Numbered from the stretch's first letter, positions 1 through 8,589 are shown. The stretch: 35,068 nt of DNA from Pseudomonadota bacterium (GCA_023450615.1 JAEXGT010000055.1:1-35068); one strand, 5' to 3'. The notes: a model not told the origin generated them from the letters alone. Numbers and translations: made by a program.

Positions 1-1
1 C

Positions 2-487
2 TACGAGCACCGCCTCATCGACGACATGGTGGCCTCGGCCCTCAAATGGTCGGGCGGCTATGTGTGGGCCTGTAAGAACTATGACGGCGACGTGCAGTCC
101 GACACCGTGGCCCAGGGCTTCGGCTCGCTCGGCCTGATGACCTCGGTGCTGATGACGCCGGACGGCAAGACGGTGGAAGCGGAAGCCGCCCACGGCACCG
201 TGACCCGCCACTACCGCGAGCACCAGAAGGGCAAGGAGACCTCGACGAACTCCATCGCCTCGATCTTCGCCTGGACCCGCGGCCTCGCCCACCGCGCCAA
301 GCTCGACGACAACGCCGAGCTCGCCAAGTTCGCCGCGACGCTTGAGAAGGTCTGCGTGGACACGGTCGAGTCCGGCTACATGACCAAGGACCTCGCGCTT
401 CTCGTCGGCGCGGAGCAGAAGTGGCTCTCCACCACCGGCTTCCTCGACAAGATCGACGAGAACCTCAAAAAGGCCATGGCTGCTTAA
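2..487 (+). CDS. icd: NADP-dependent isocitrate dehydrogenase, C-terminal part
   Basis: This is the 3' end of a gene that enters from the left edge; the frame is open from base 2 and about 161 codons are visible. It matches the C-terminal part of the eukaryotic-like, homodimeric NADP isocitrate dehydrogenase, which converts isocitrate to 2-oxoglutarate in the cytoplasmic TCA cycle and supplies NADPH. Recognisable pieces are YDGDVQSDTVAQGFGSLGLM, then the AEAAHGTVTRHYREHQKG segment that contributes to NADP binding, and the STNSIASIFAWTRGL helix. The protein ends in KKAMAA. A strong hairpin terminator follows 25 bases after the stop. In many Hyphomicrobiales icd lies near alaS and recA, as it does here. 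Identity is secure; only the N-terminal part is missing, because of the window edge. Confidence 0.95.
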   Translation, partial: YEHRLIDDMVASALKWSGGYVWACKNYDGDVQSDTVAQGFGSLGLMTSVLMTPDGKTVEAEAAHGTVTRHYREHQKGKETSTNSIASIFAWTRGLAHRAKLDDNAELAKFAATLEKVCVDTVESGYMTKDLALLVGAEQKWLSTTGFLDKIDENLKKAMAA

Positions 488-511
488 AGAAGCCTCACCT
501 TGCATGAATTG

Positions 512-541
512 AAAATGGCCGGGCTTGTCCCGGCCATTTTT
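512..541 (+). terminator. Rho-independent terminator after icd
   Basis: A perfect 12-bp stem (AAAATGGCCGGG at 512-523, CCCGGCCATTTT at 529-540) has a 5-base loop and ends in a T-run. It sits just after the icd stop and before the next start at 576. Confidence 0.9.
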
Positions 542-575
542 GTTATAGAATAGCAGGCACTCGAAAGGGCCTGCC

Positions 576-1415
576 ATGAAGAACGCCTCCGCCTTGAAAT
601 ACCTGTCACTCGCATTCCTGACGGCCGCATCACTGACAATTGCAGGCGCCCACGCACAGACCCAGCCGCAGGCCGTTCGCCTGAGGGAGATCAAGAATCT
701 CGACAAGCTCGACCCCAACTGGATCATGGGCCTGTGCAATCTCCCCGGCATCGAATGCAACAAGGTGGAAGTGCCGCGCCTGTTCGAGCGCAAGACGGAC
801 AAAAGCGTGGAATATTACGCGACGCTGAAGGGGCTGATCCTCGCGCGTCTCAGCATGAGCACGACGGGTCAGTGGCAGCTTCTCGATCACTGGAGCTTCG
901 CGGATTATCCGCTCACGCCGCGCAAGGATGAGGAGAAGGGAAGCTCCTCGCAGATCAACATGCACCCGGCTCTCTACCCCGTCGGCCCCGATCAATGGGC
1001 GATTGCCGTGCTGACCGATATCATCGAGTCCTACTCAGGCGGCGGAGCAAGCTTTACGAAGGCGGATTTCGTGATGCTCGACCCGAAGATATCGGATGTC
1101 AGCGAAAAGCAGCGGTTGTTAGCCGGCATCCCCTTCAGCTGCGAGAAATCGATCCGTGCCTGCTTCAGCGAGAAGGAGTACAAAACCTCCGCCAACTGTC
1201 ATGAGGAAAGCAGCGGCTACCTCACCCTGAAAGTCGCGCCCTCCTCCGCAGGCGGCCTCTACGATTGGACGGCCACGTGGCATGAAACTGTTCGGCCGGG
1301 CGGGAAACCCAAGGCAATGTGGCGGAATACGCAGACAGTAGCGACTCTCAAACTTGGCGCGCAGGCTGCGGAACCTGATTTTCCGTTTTGCGAGGGCGGT
1401 CCTGCGGCCCCCTAG
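576..1415 (+). CDS. Secreted protein of unknown function
   Basis: I do not recognise the family. The 279-residue product opens with a typical Sec signal peptide: MKNASALK, a hydrophobic stretch, then AHA-QT, so cleavage is likely near residue 27. The mature part is soluble, with no further membrane segment. It holds six cysteines in three apparent pairs (GLC/IEC, FSC/RAC, ANC/PFC), which suggests disulfides in the periplasm. The start is supported by an AAGGG ribosome-binding site at about 566-570. It stands alone between the icd terminator and a gene-poor stretch. Base use resembles the neighbours. The coding call is firm; the function is open. Confidence 0.8.
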   Translation: MKNASALKYLSLAFLTAASLTIAGAHAQTQPQAVRLREIKNLDKLDPNWIMGLCNLPGIECNKVEVPRLFERKTDKSVEYYATLKGLILARLSMSTTGQWQLLDHWSFADYPLTPRKDEEKGSSSQINMHPALYPVGPDQWAIAVLTDIIESYSGGGASFTKADFVMLDPKISDVSEKQRLLAGIPFSCEKSIRACFSEKEYKTSANCHEESSGYLTLKVAPSSAGGLYDWTATWHETVRPGGKPKAMWRNTQTVATLKLGAQAAEPDFPFCEGGPAAP

Positions 1416-1772
1416 CCTTTTCCATGATTTCAGGAGCGCTTCTGTAAAGGTCTCACTCGCTCTATCAAGCAAATGAGACCTTCTCGGAAGGAGCGAAGCG
1501 CAAAGCGTGATCTATTGATGATCGTCTTGCGCATGCGCGTTGCTGCGGGGAGCGCGTCTTCTCTCGCGCCTGATGCGCTTCATGAGAGCAATCGACGCCA
1601 GCATTGTCCGCTCGAGTTGGCTCAACACTGGAAAGGTGTCAGGTGAGGGCGATGAATGCTTGTTGTCTCGCATGCTTCTGTCCCTTTGTCCTTCCTGGCT
1701 TTACTCATACGACATTTCCGGAGAACCTTGCTTGGCAGTAGGGCCAGAATGTGGCTCGCCGAAAAGACGCTG
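1416..1772. other. Gene-poor stretch, nothing convincing
   Basis: Between the secreted-protein stop and the tiny minus-strand ORF below I find no gene that holds up. The longest plus-strand ORF (1540-1776) has no ribosome-binding site and an unprotein-like composition. No tRNA-like cloverleaf or transposon end was seen. The stretch is less GC-rich than its surroundings and may be a decayed remnant. Confidence 0.5.
1447..1482. repeat. Inverted repeat downstream of the secreted-protein gene
   Basis: AAGGTCTCA (1447-1455) and TGAGACCTT (1474-1482) form a perfect 9-bp inverted repeat around an 18-base spacer. There is no good T-run, so it could be a weak terminator or an operator. Function is not established. 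Confidence 0.4.
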
Positions 1773-1934
1773 TTAAACATCCGGCGGCCCAGGATTGCGC
1801 CTGTTGCGAGAAGGGTTGTGCTGCTGCCTTGAAAGACCGGCCAATTGCAACGATCCTTCGTAAGCCATGACGCTGGCGACGGCCAGCGAAGCGATGGCTG
1901 CCGAACCGAGTACGTCTAGCAAGAGAACTCCCAT
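1773..1934 (-). CDS. Possible tiny single-span membrane protein
   Basis: A 53-codon ORF starts at ATG 1934. It is preceded by a consensus Shine-Dalgarno GGAGG (complement of 1940-1944) at 5-base spacing, the best ribosome-binding site in this gene-poor region. The product starts MGVLLLDVLGSAAIASLAVA, a plausible membrane span, followed by a polar tail rich in Arg, Gln, Asn and Pro that ends PGPPDV. I know no family for it. The in-frame upstream start at 1973 lacks such a site, so I prefer 1934. The call rests only on the start context and hydrophobic profile, so it could be chance. Confidence 0.35.
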   Translation of the reverse strand: MGVLLLDVLGSAAIASLAVASVMAYEGSLQLAGLSRQQHNPSRNRRNPGPPDV

Positions 1935-2102
1935 CGCTGCCTCCGAAGTGACCGGCGAAGAGTGTAACCACAAAGCGTGGAAACGCCGCCTACGCAGAGG
2001 GACTACCCAATCTACAGCTCCGCTTCTTCCAAAGGTTAGCTTTAAGGAGATGGAACAAAGTTCGGGAAAGTTGCTTCAACAGGCTGCGCAGGAGATCGAG
2101 CA

Positions 2103-2570
2103 ATGGCTTCAGCGGAAACTCAACCTGTCATGACCGGCGGTTGCCAATGCGGCGCGGTACGTTACGCGCTCATGTCCGAGCCGACACTTGCCAGCATCTG
2201 CCATTGCCGCATGTGCCAGAAGGCGTTCGGCAATTACTTTTCCGCGCTGACGGGCGTGCCGCGAGAGGACCTCGTCTGGACGAAGGGAGAACTTGGCGTC
2301 TTCAGGAGTTCAGAGGCTGTGGAACGTGGCTTCTGCCGCGATTGCGGGACGCCCCTCACCTATTCCTATCTGGAACACGACCGCATCAGCGTCTCCATCG
2401 GCAGTCTGGACCATCCAGACCGGATCAAGCCGGAAATCCAGTACGGCGTTGAGAGCAGGCTGCCCGCCTTCGAGACACTTCACACGCTCCCAGGCATCGT
2501 GACGGAAGATGACAACCCGCCCGAAGAACTGGCGAAGATGAAATCACGCCAGCATCCGGATCACGATTGA
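2103..2570 (+). CDS. GFA-family zinc-binding protein
   Basis: A 155-residue member of the GFA / CENP-V family, whose founding member Gfa (glutathione-dependent formaldehyde-activating enzyme) was proposed to promote S-hydroxymethyl-glutathione formation. Most relatives have no proven activity. The structural zinc ligands are all visible: Cys14-x-Cys16 in GGCQCGAVRY, Cys33-x-Cys35-x2-Cys38 in CHCRMCQKAFG, and Cys78-x2-Cys81 in FCRDCGTPL. The length fits the family. ATG 2103 is supported by GGAG at 2091-2094; ATG 2130 is a shorter alternative that would still keep the first Cys pair. It appears to be a single-gene unit. Confidence 0.88.
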   Translation: MASAETQPVMTGGCQCGAVRYALMSEPTLASICHCRMCQKAFGNYFSALTGVPREDLVWTKGELGVFRSSEAVERGFCRDCGTPLTYSYLEHDRISVSIGSLDHPDRIKPEIQYGVESRLPAFETLHTLPGIVTEDDNPPEELAKMKSRQHPDHD

Positions 2571-2654
2571 AGTCCTGCCGAGCACCGTCATCGCAAAGCT
2601 GGGCTGTTTTTCGAAACCAACCGCACTCTGAGGCATTGAACCCTCGACATCTTA

Positions 2655-2681
2655 ACCGGGCGAGAAAGCTCGCGCCCGGTC
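2655..2681. repeat. GC-rich inverted repeat between GFA gene and membrane-protein gene
   Basis: ACCGGGCGAG pairs with CTCGCGCCCGGT, with a 2-base bulge, about 85 bases after the GFA stop. It lacks a T-run. It may end GFA transcription or lie in the leader of the next gene. Confidence 0.35.
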
Positions 2682-2691
2682 CGGGAAAACG

Positions 2692-2698
2692 GGAGGAG
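2692..2698 (+). promoter_or_regulatory. Ribosome-binding site that fixes a TTG start
   Basis: GGAGGAG lies 5 bases before TTG 2704. The overlapping ATG at 2699 is in another frame and gives no recognisable protein, so the TTG is the likely start of the membrane-protein gene. Confidence 0.7.
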
Positions 2699-2703
2699 AT
2701 GCT

Positions 2704-3135
2704 TTGGTCGCCACATACAGCTCGGGCTCTTTTAGGCCCCTCCACCCTCTTCACGCCATTCTTCTCGCCTTTCCGCTCCCTTTGTTTGCTGGCGCGCTAA
2801 TCAGCGATCTCGCCTATCAGGCGACCTTTCACATTCAATGGGCCAACTTCTCATCCTGGCTCATTGCGGGTGGCTTGGTTGGCGGCGGCTTCGCGACGCT
2901 TTGGGCACTGATCAATCTCTTTCGCCGAGGCCCAGCCCGCAAGCGACGGATGATCGTCTATTTCGTCGTGCTGGCTGTCATGTGGGTGCTCGGCTTCATC
3001 AACGCCCTCGTCCACGCGAAGGATGCCTGGGCCACCATGCCGGAAGGCCTTTATCTCTCGGCGATCACCACGCTTCTGGCCCTCATTGCGGCCTGGATCG
3101 GCTATTCCGGATTTCAGACAGGAGAGGTGAAATGA
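2704..3135 (+). CDS. DUF2231-type four-helix membrane protein
   Basis: This is a 143-residue integral membrane protein with a TTG start. After a short N-terminus containing RPLHPLHAILLAFPLPLF, it has four hydrophobic segments (approximately residues 18-35, 50-70, 83-101 and 116-134). The PLHP-near-N-terminus pattern and four-span layout fit DUF2231, a family without an assigned function. Its stop overlaps the start of the next gene (ATGA at 3132-3135), so the two are translationally coupled. DUF2231 genes often sit beside sorbosone-dehydrogenase-type genes, which suggests a role linked to that periplasmic enzyme, perhaps in electron transfer; that role is inference. Confidence 0.8.
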   Translation: MVATYSSGSFRPLHPLHAILLAFPLPLFAGALISDLAYQATFHIQWANFSSWLIAGGLVGGGFATLWALINLFRRGPARKRRMIVYFVVLAVMWVLGFINALVHAKDAWATMPEGLYLSAITTLLALIAAWIGYSGFQTGEVK

Positions 3136-4415
3136 TCCGCTCGACCCTCCTCATCGGCGTTCTGGCTATCGCTCTTTCTGCCGGCAACGCAGAAGCCCAG
3201 CCGCAGCAATATGGCCCGAACCCGAACCTGCCCGAGCCTGAACGCGGCTTGCTGCCCAGCATGAAGATTCCGCGACCGGCCAATTGGGGCAACGATCTGC
3301 CGAGGGTACCGCAGGGATACAAGATTCAACCCATCGCTACGGATCTCAAGATCCCGCGCCAAACCCTCGTCCTACCCAATGGCGACATACTGGTGGCCGA
3401 AGGGTCCGGCGGCTATGCGCCGACCTTGCGCCCCAAGGACATGATCGCGGGCTATATCAAGAGTCTCGGCAAGAGTTCGGTAAAAGGCGGCAATCGGCTG
3501 ACGCTTCTGCGCGACGCCGATGGCGACGGCACCTACGAGATGCAGGGCGTCTTCGCCGACAACCTCAACGCACCTTATGGGCTCGCATTCGTCAATGGCG
3601 CCATCTATGTCGCCAACCAGGATGAGTTGGTGCGGTTTGACTATCAGGACGGCGACACAAAGGCGAGCGGGCCTCCCACGAAGGTCGCCGATCTACCTTC
3701 CAAGATCAATCATCACTGGACGAAGGCCATGACCGCCAGCGCGGACGGTCGCTTCCTCTATGTCGGCATCGGTTCCAACAGCAACATCACCGAGCGCGGG
3801 ATGGATGCCGAGGAAGACCGGGCCATGATCTGGCAGATCGATGCGCAGACGGGGGCGCACAGGCCTTATGCGACCGGCCTTCGCAACCCCACGGCCCTCA
3901 CCATTCAGCCGGGCTCGGGGCAGCTGTGGGCGGTCGTGAACGAACGGGATGAAATCGGTCCCGACCTCGTTCCCGACTATCTGACGTCGGTGAAGGAAGG
4001 CGGCTTCTATGGATGGCCCTACAGCTATTGGGGTCAGAATGTCGATCCGCGGGCGCAGCCGCAGGATCCGGAGAAGGTCGCCGCTGCGATCCGTCCGGAT
4101 TATGCCCTGGGCTCGCATGTGGCGGCGCTCGGCGTAGCCTTCTCGACACCGGCCATGGGGCCTGACTTCGCCGACGGCGTATTCGTCGGCATGCACGGCA
4201 GTTGGAACCGCAACGCTCCGGTGGGCTACAAGGTCGTCTTCGTCCCATTCCGCGATGGCAAACCGGCTGGAGACCCTATCGATTTCGTCTCAGGCTTCCT
4301 GGTCGATGACGGCAACACAAGGGGCCGCCCGGTCGGCGTGACGGTGGATCCGCGCGGCGCCTTGATCGTCGCGGACGATCTGTCGAATACGATCTGGCGA
4401 GTGACGAGAGAATAG
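3132..4415 (+). CDS. Sorbosone dehydrogenase-family PQQ-type beta-propeller, periplasmic
   Basis: A 427-residue exported enzyme of the L-sorbosone / soluble glucose dehydrogenase family, which oxidises aldoses or related sugars using PQQ in a six-bladed propeller. The signal peptide is MIRSTLLIGVLAIALSAGNA with cleavage near AEA-QP. Family marks are the LPNGDILVAEG blade, DGDGTYE, NAPYGLAF, the INHHWTKAM segment whose His corresponds to the catalytic region, YVGIGSNSN, GLRNPTAL, GGFYGWPYSYWG, and the C-terminal RPVGVTVDPRGALIVADD. The frame runs open upstream to 2838, but ATG 3132 is chosen because it starts the signal peptide, follows GGAGAGG, and overlaps the previous stop. Substrate and true cofactor are not determined by sequence. 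Confidence 0.88.
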   Translation: MIRSTLLIGVLAIALSAGNAEAQPQQYGPNPNLPEPERGLLPSMKIPRPANWGNDLPRVPQGYKIQPIATDLKIPRQTLVLPNGDILVAEGSGGYAPTLRPKDMIAGYIKSLGKSSVKGGNRLTLLRDADGDGTYEMQGVFADNLNAPYGLAFVNGAIYVANQDELVRFDYQDGDTKASGPPTKVADLPSKINHHWTKAMTASADGRFLYVGIGSNSNITERGMDAEEDRAMIWQIDAQTGAHRPYATGLRNPTALTIQPGSGQLWAVVNERDEIGPDLVPDYLTSVKEGGFYGWPYSYWGQNVDPRAQPQDPEKVAAAIRPDYALGSHVAALGVAFSTPAMGPDFADGVFVGMHGSWNRNAPVGYKVVFVPFRDGKPAGDPIDFVSGFLVDDGNTRGRPVGVTVDPRGALIVADDLSNTIWRVTRE

Positions 4416-4510
4416 TCACGCCAGGGTGGCATCGAGAGGCGCAAGCCAGCCCAAGATGCCAGCGAAGGTCAAGCTCCGCCAGCATCCGTCTCGTGATGAG
4501 CACCTGTACT

Positions 4511-4969
4511 TCAGGAGGTCGGGACGGTCTCTTCCTTCACCGGACCGCGCGGCGCGATGGTCTGGCGCGGCTTGGCCTTGCGCGAGAGAGCGAGCGGGAC
4601 GAGGCTCACCGTCACGGGGTTGGGATAATGCTCGAGGGTCGAGCCTGTCGCGGCATCGACGCCCATGCCGACGAGGCCGCCGACTAGAACGTTGCCCGCA
4701 AAACCGGCGGCGCCAGCGCCCGCGATGCGGGTTTGGACCATCACATCCTGGCTCTGGTAGCCCGGCTTGGAGAAAGTGGCGACGAATTCCGACTTGCGGC
4801 TCACATCAAGCGTGCAAGGGGTCGTCGGGCAGTTCAGGCCTGTCGAGGTCCGCATTTCCGCGGGAGGCGTGGAGTTGAAAGTAATCTGTTCGGTAGTGCC
4901 ACGGGTGACCGTGGCGCAGGCGCCCAGGGATAGGCTGCCCGCAATTACTGCGAGAAGTGATACGCGCAT
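4511..4969 (-). CDS. Small outer-membrane-type lipoprotein
   Basis: A 152-residue predicted lipoprotein. The N-terminus MRVSLLAVIAGSLSLGAC carries a lipobox (LGAC, Cys18 modified), followed by ATVTRGTTEQITFNSTP. The pattern of Ser-Thr-Pro-Pro-x-Ala-x-Val/Met, the Cys pair in NCPTTPC, LDVSRKSEFVATFSKPGYQ and a Gly/Ala-rich hydrophobic stretch (about residues 85-105) is seen in many small proteobacterial lipoproteins with a PEGA-like fold. Function is unknown; surface anchoring is inferred from the lipobox. It is monocistronic and convergent with the dehydrogenase gene to its left. Confidence 0.8.
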   Translation of the reverse strand: MRVSLLAVIAGSLSLGACATVTRGTTEQITFNSTPPAEMRTSTGLNCPTTPCTLDVSRKSEFVATFSKPGYQSQDVMVQTRIAGAGAAGFAGNVLVGGLVGMGVDAATGSTLEHYPNPVTVSLVPLALSRKAKPRQTIAPRGPVKEETVPTS

Positions 4970-5084
4970 GATGCTGCCCCGTTATCTTTCCTTGTTGTTT
5001 CTCGCCGATGCGAGCCATCACAACTAGAAGGATAAGTTACATTATTTCAAGGGCAGAACGATGCTGTGCACAGGGCCTTGAATA

Positions 5085-5117
5085 GCCTGACGGGTCCTGT
5101 GAAGGAACGCGTCAGGC
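5085..5117. repeat. Inverted repeat downstream of alaS
   Basis: GCCTGACG (5085-5092) and CGTCAGGC (5110-5117) form an 8-bp inverted repeat about 30 bases beyond the alaS stop on the minus strand. It is a candidate for transcription end or mRNA 3' protection; there is no T-run. Confidence 0.4.
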
Positions 5118-5145
5118 GGTCAGGTTCAATGCCGTTGAGTGAGCC

Positions 5146-7800
5146 TCAGGCTCCAGCTGACATCGCCGCTTCGATGGCCGAGAGCGCGGCTTCGGCCTGG
5201 GCTCCGTCGGGACCGCCGGCCTGGGCCATGTCGCGGCGTCCGCCGCCGCCCTTGCCGCCGAGTTTCTCCGAGCCGACGCGAACGAGCGAAACCGCGTCGT
5301 ACTTCGCCGTCAGGTCGTCTGTGACGGCAACGACGATGCCCGCCTTGCCGTCATCGGCCACGCCGACGATGGCGACGACGCCGGAGCCGAGGCGCTTCTT
5401 GCCTTCATCCGCAAGGCTCTTGAGATCCTTCATCTCGACGCCGGTGACGGCACGCGCCATTAGCTTGGTACCGGCGACATCCTTGATCGGATCGCCACCG
5501 CCTGCAGCACCGCCGCCCATGGCGAGCTTGCGGCGAGCCTCGGCGAGTTCGCGCTCCAGCTTGCGGCGCTCTTCGAGAAGAGCGGAAAGGCGGGAGGACA
5601 CGTCATCCACCGGCGTCTTCAGGATGCTCGCGACTTCGCGCAGCTTGCGGCTTTCATCCGCAAGGTAGCGGCGGGCGGCATCGCCCGTCATCGCTTCGAG
5701 ACGGCGCACGCCTGCGGCCACCGCGCTCTCGCCCACGATGGTGACGAGGCCGATATCGCCCGTGCGGTTCACATGCGTGCCGCCGCAGAGTTCGACGGAG
5801 AAGGTCTTGTTGCCATCGGTCTTGCCCATGGAAACGACGCGAACCTCATCGCCGTACTTCTCGCCGAAGAGCGCCCGCGCACCGGATTCGATGGCCTCGT
5901 CAACGGCCATGAGCTTCGTGACGACCGGCTCGTTCTGGAGCAGCACCTTGTTAGCGATCTCCTCCACTTCCTTCAGCTCCGCATCCTCGATGGGCTTCGG
6001 ATGGCTGAAGTCGAAGCGCAGGCGGTCGGGCGCAACCATCGAGCCCTTCTGGGCCACATGATCGCCGAGAACCTGACGAAGCGCTTCATGCAGAAGGTGG
6101 GTCGCCGAGTGGTTCGAACGCACGGCCGAGCGGCGCTCGTGATCGACGATCAGCTCAAGCGACTGATTGAGCTTCAGCGCACCGTGCTCCACGGTGACGT
6201 GGTGCACGAAGAGATCGCCGAGCTTCTTCTCAGTATTGGTCACGCGGATGCGCGCGCCCTCGCCCTGCATGATGCCGGTATCGCCGACCTGACCGCCGGA
6301 CTCGCCATAGAACGGCGTCTGGTTCAGGACCACGAGGCCGGTCTCGCCGGCCTTCAGCTCGGATACTTCCTTGCCGTCCTTGAGCAGCGCAACGACGACG
6401 CCCTCGGCCTTCTCCGTATCGTAGCCGAGGAACTCAGACGCGCCGGTGCGCTCCTTGACGCCGAACCATACGGTTTCCGTCGCTGCCTCGCCCGAACCGG
6501 ACCAGGCCGCGCGGGCTTTCTCGCGCTGGCGCTCCATGGCGGCGTTGAAGGCATCCGTGTCTACCCCGATGCCGCGCGGCTTCAGTGCGTCCTGCGTGAG
6601 GTCGAGCGGGAAGCCGTAAGTGTCGTAGAGCGTGAAGGCCGTGTCGCCCGAGAGGTTCTGGCCCTTGGTGAGATTGCGGGTCTCGTCGTCGAGGATCGTG
6701 AGGCCGCGCTCCAGGGTCTTGCGGAAGCGGGTTTCTTCCAGCTTCAGCGTCTCGGTGATCAGCGCCTCGGCACGGATCAGCTCAGGATAGGCCTGCCCCA
6801 TCTCGCGCACGAGAACAGGCACGAGGCGGTACATGAGCGGATCGCGCGCGCCGAGCAGCTGCGCATGGCGCATGGCGCGGCGCATGATGCGGCGAAGCAC
6901 ATAGCCGCGGCCTTCATTGGAAGGAAGAACGCCGTCCGCGACCAGGAAGCACGAGGTGCGCAGGTGATCCGCGATCACGCGGTGCGAGGCCTTGCGATCG
7001 CCTTCCGGCGCCACGCCGGTAGCGTGAGCGACAGCCTCGATGAGCGTGCGGAACAGATCCGTGTCGTAGTTGGAATACACGCCCTGCATGATGGCCGAAA
7101 TGCGCTCCAGGCCCATGCCGGTATCGATGGAGGGCTTGGGCAGGCCGATGCGGTTGCCGGGCTCGATCTGCTCGTATTGCATGAACACGAGGTTCCAGAA
7201 CTCGAGGAAGCGGTCGCCGTCCTCCTCCGGGCTGCCAGGGGGGCCGCCCCAGAGCTTGTCACCCTGGTCGATGAAGATTTCCGAGCACGGACCGCAGGGG
7301 CCGGTATCGCCCATCTGCCAGAAATTGTCCGAGGTCGGGATGCGGATGATCTTGGAATCCGAGAAGCCGGCGATCTTCTTCCAGAGGTTCGCCGCCTCGT
7401 CGTCGTCGTGATAGACGGTGACCAGGAGCTTGTCCTTCGGAAGGTCGAATTCCTTGGTGATCAGGCCCCAGGCGAGCTCGATGGCGCGTTCCTTGAAGTA
7501 ATCGCCGAACGAGAAATTGCCGAGCATCTCGAAGAAGGTGTGGTGGCGCGCCGTGTAGCCGACATTGTCCAGGTCGTTGTGCTTGCCGCCCGCGCGCACG
7601 CATTTCTGCGAGCTCGCCGCCGTGCTGTAGGGCCGCTTCTCGGCCCCGGTGAACACGTTCTTGAACTGCACCATGCCCGCGTTCGTGAACATCAGCGTCG
7701 GGTCGTTGCGCGGCACGAGGGGGCTCGATGCCACGACCTCGTGGCCGTTCTTGGCGAAGTAATCGAGGAAGGTCGACCGGATTTCGTTGACGCCGCTCAT
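5146..7800 (-). CDS. alaS: Alanyl-tRNA synthetase
   Basis: An 884-residue, full-length class II alanyl-tRNA synthetase, which charges tRNA-Ala in the cytoplasm. The catalytic core starts with the family-typical NEIRSTFLDYFAKNGHEVV and SSPLVPRNDPTLMFTNAGM. The editing domain, which removes mischarged Ser or Gly, carries both zinc motifs: His564-x3-His568 (HSATH) and Cys672-Gly-Gly-Thr-His676. The C-terminal DHHA1-type domain ends with the glycine-rich GGKGGGGRRDMAQAGG. Nothing is missing. The start at 7800 is the usual one for the family, with GAGAAC upstream. Transcribed in the same direction as recA, but separated from it by a membrane-protein gene; the 195 bases upstream give it room for its own promoter. 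Confidence 0.98.
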   Translation of the reverse strand: MSGVNEIRSTFLDYFAKNGHEVVASSPLVPRNDPTLMFTNAGMVQFKNVFTGAEKRPYSTAASSQKCVRAGGKHNDLDNVGYTARHHTFFEMLGNFSFGDYFKERAIELAWGLITKEFDLPKDKLLVTVYHDDDEAANLWKKIAGFSDSKIIRIPTSDNFWQMGDTGPCGPCSEIFIDQGDKLWGGPPGSPEEDGDRFLEFWNLVFMQYEQIEPGNRIGLPKPSIDTGMGLERISAIMQGVYSNYDTDLFRTLIEAVAHATGVAPEGDRKASHRVIADHLRTSCFLVADGVLPSNEGRGYVLRRIMRRAMRHAQLLGARDPLMYRLVPVLVREMGQAYPELIRAEALITETLKLEETRFRKTLERGLTILDDETRNLTKGQNLSGDTAFTLYDTYGFPLDLTQDALKPRGIGVDTDAFNAAMERQREKARAAWSGSGEAATETVWFGVKERTGASEFLGYDTEKAEGVVVALLKDGKEVSELKAGETGLVVLNQTPFYGESGGQVGDTGIMQGEGARIRVTNTEKKLGDLFVHHVTVEHGALKLNQSLELIVDHERRSAVRSNHSATHLLHEALRQVLGDHVAQKGSMVAPDRLRFDFSHPKPIEDAELKEVEEIANKVLLQNEPVVTKLMAVDEAIESGARALFGEKYGDEVRVVSMGKTDGNKTFSVELCGGTHVNRTGDIGLVTIVGESAVAAGVRRLEAMTGDAARRYLADESRKLREVASILKTPVDDVSSRLSALLEERRKLERELAEARRKLAMGGGAAGGGDPIKDVAGTKLMARAVTGVEMKDLKSLADEGKKRLGSGVVAIVGVADDGKAGIVVAVTDDLTAKYDAVSLVRVGSEKLGGKGGGGRRDMAQAGGPDGAQAEAALSAIEAAMSAGA

Positions 7801-7995
7801 GGGTTCTCAAACTCGGGAATTGGGGGCCCTTTCGGGCCCGGTAATCTCTTGATGGAGGCCGGTTTTAGCGATCCGCGGACGCCCTGTCGAGGCGGGGCAG
7901 CGTCTTAATCCCTGCAGCCCTTCCATTTTCTCGAGGGGAAGCAAACAAAGATTAAGAGCGCAGTTTGCCTTAGCTGCCCCCACGGCCATTAAACT

Positions 7996-8589
7996 TTATG
8001 TGGCGCTCGACCGAGAGGCCCTCTCGTCGATGAAAGCAATGAGCGCATCGGCATCAGGATGCTGGACAAGAGCAGCCTCAGGTAAAATCAAGACAGCGGC
8101 ATGCTTCATGACCAGATATTGGCCATGCTTGTCCTTCAGACAATTCGTCATGCTGTCCCACGGAAAGAATTGAATATCGAAGTCCGAGACCAGCAGAACT
8201 CCACCTTCCCCGAACAGGAAATAGCAGGGCAGGTCCCTGCGCACCTCATAAAGAGCCTTGTATATTGCTCGAGCATGCCCAAACAAGAACAAACAAAAAG
8301 TCACAACAATTGCAGATAATGCAGTGACAACACCTGCATCAAAGGCCAAATTATAATTTTTGAAGATGTATATCGACAAAATAAACGTTACTATCCAAAG
8401 AGTTATCTTCAAAAAAAGAATAGTTCTTTGTGCTTTCTTCTTCAATTGCGCAGAGGCAATTTTCTGAGCTGCCATAAAAGGCCGATAATCTATATGGGCG
8501 ATAGGCAATCGCCACAAAATTTCCCCCAACGAATTCTGTAGAGAGGCAAATTTGCGAACAAGTTCAAACTCAAGATCAGCGTTATTCAT
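7996..8589 (-). CDS. AT-rich two-span membrane protein, possibly YcxB-like
   Basis: I prefer ATG 8589 (MNNADLEFELV, 197 residues) to GTG 8622, which would add 11 residues. Two adjacent membrane spans lie near the middle (ILFLKITLWIVTFILSIYIF and VVTALSAIVVTFCLFLFG). The C-terminal half, with YFLFGEGGVLLVSDFDIQFFPW, CLKDKHGQYLVM and LILPEAAL, has the look of the YcxB-like domain, a PH-type fold of unknown function; this assignment is tentative. The gene is clearly richer in A+T than recA and alaS on either side, and these two are adjacent in many relatives, so it is probably a late insertion. A frame-intact coding call is firm; the role is unknown. Confidence 0.75.
   Translation of the reverse strand: MNNADLEFELVRKFASLQNSLGEILWRLPIAHIDYRPFMAAQKIASAQLKKKAQRTILFLKITLWIVTFILSIYIFKNYNLAFDAGVVTALSAIVVTFCLFLFGHARAIYKALYEVRRDLPCYFLFGEGGVLLVSDFDIQFFPWDSMTNCLKDKHGQYLVMKHAAVLILPEAALVQHPDADALIAFIDERASRSSAT

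Noticed and set aside
1867..2133. 88-codon plus-strand ORF just before the GFA gene
   Set aside because: No ribosome-binding site, no motif, and overlaps the well-supported GFA start.
2838..3131. 98-codon upstream extension of the sorbosone dehydrogenase frame
   Set aside because: It lies over the membrane-protein gene in another frame, and would bury the signal peptide; ATG 3132 fits better.
5773..7908. 711-codon plus-strand ORF across alaS
   Set aside because: Shadow of alaS; no family motifs.
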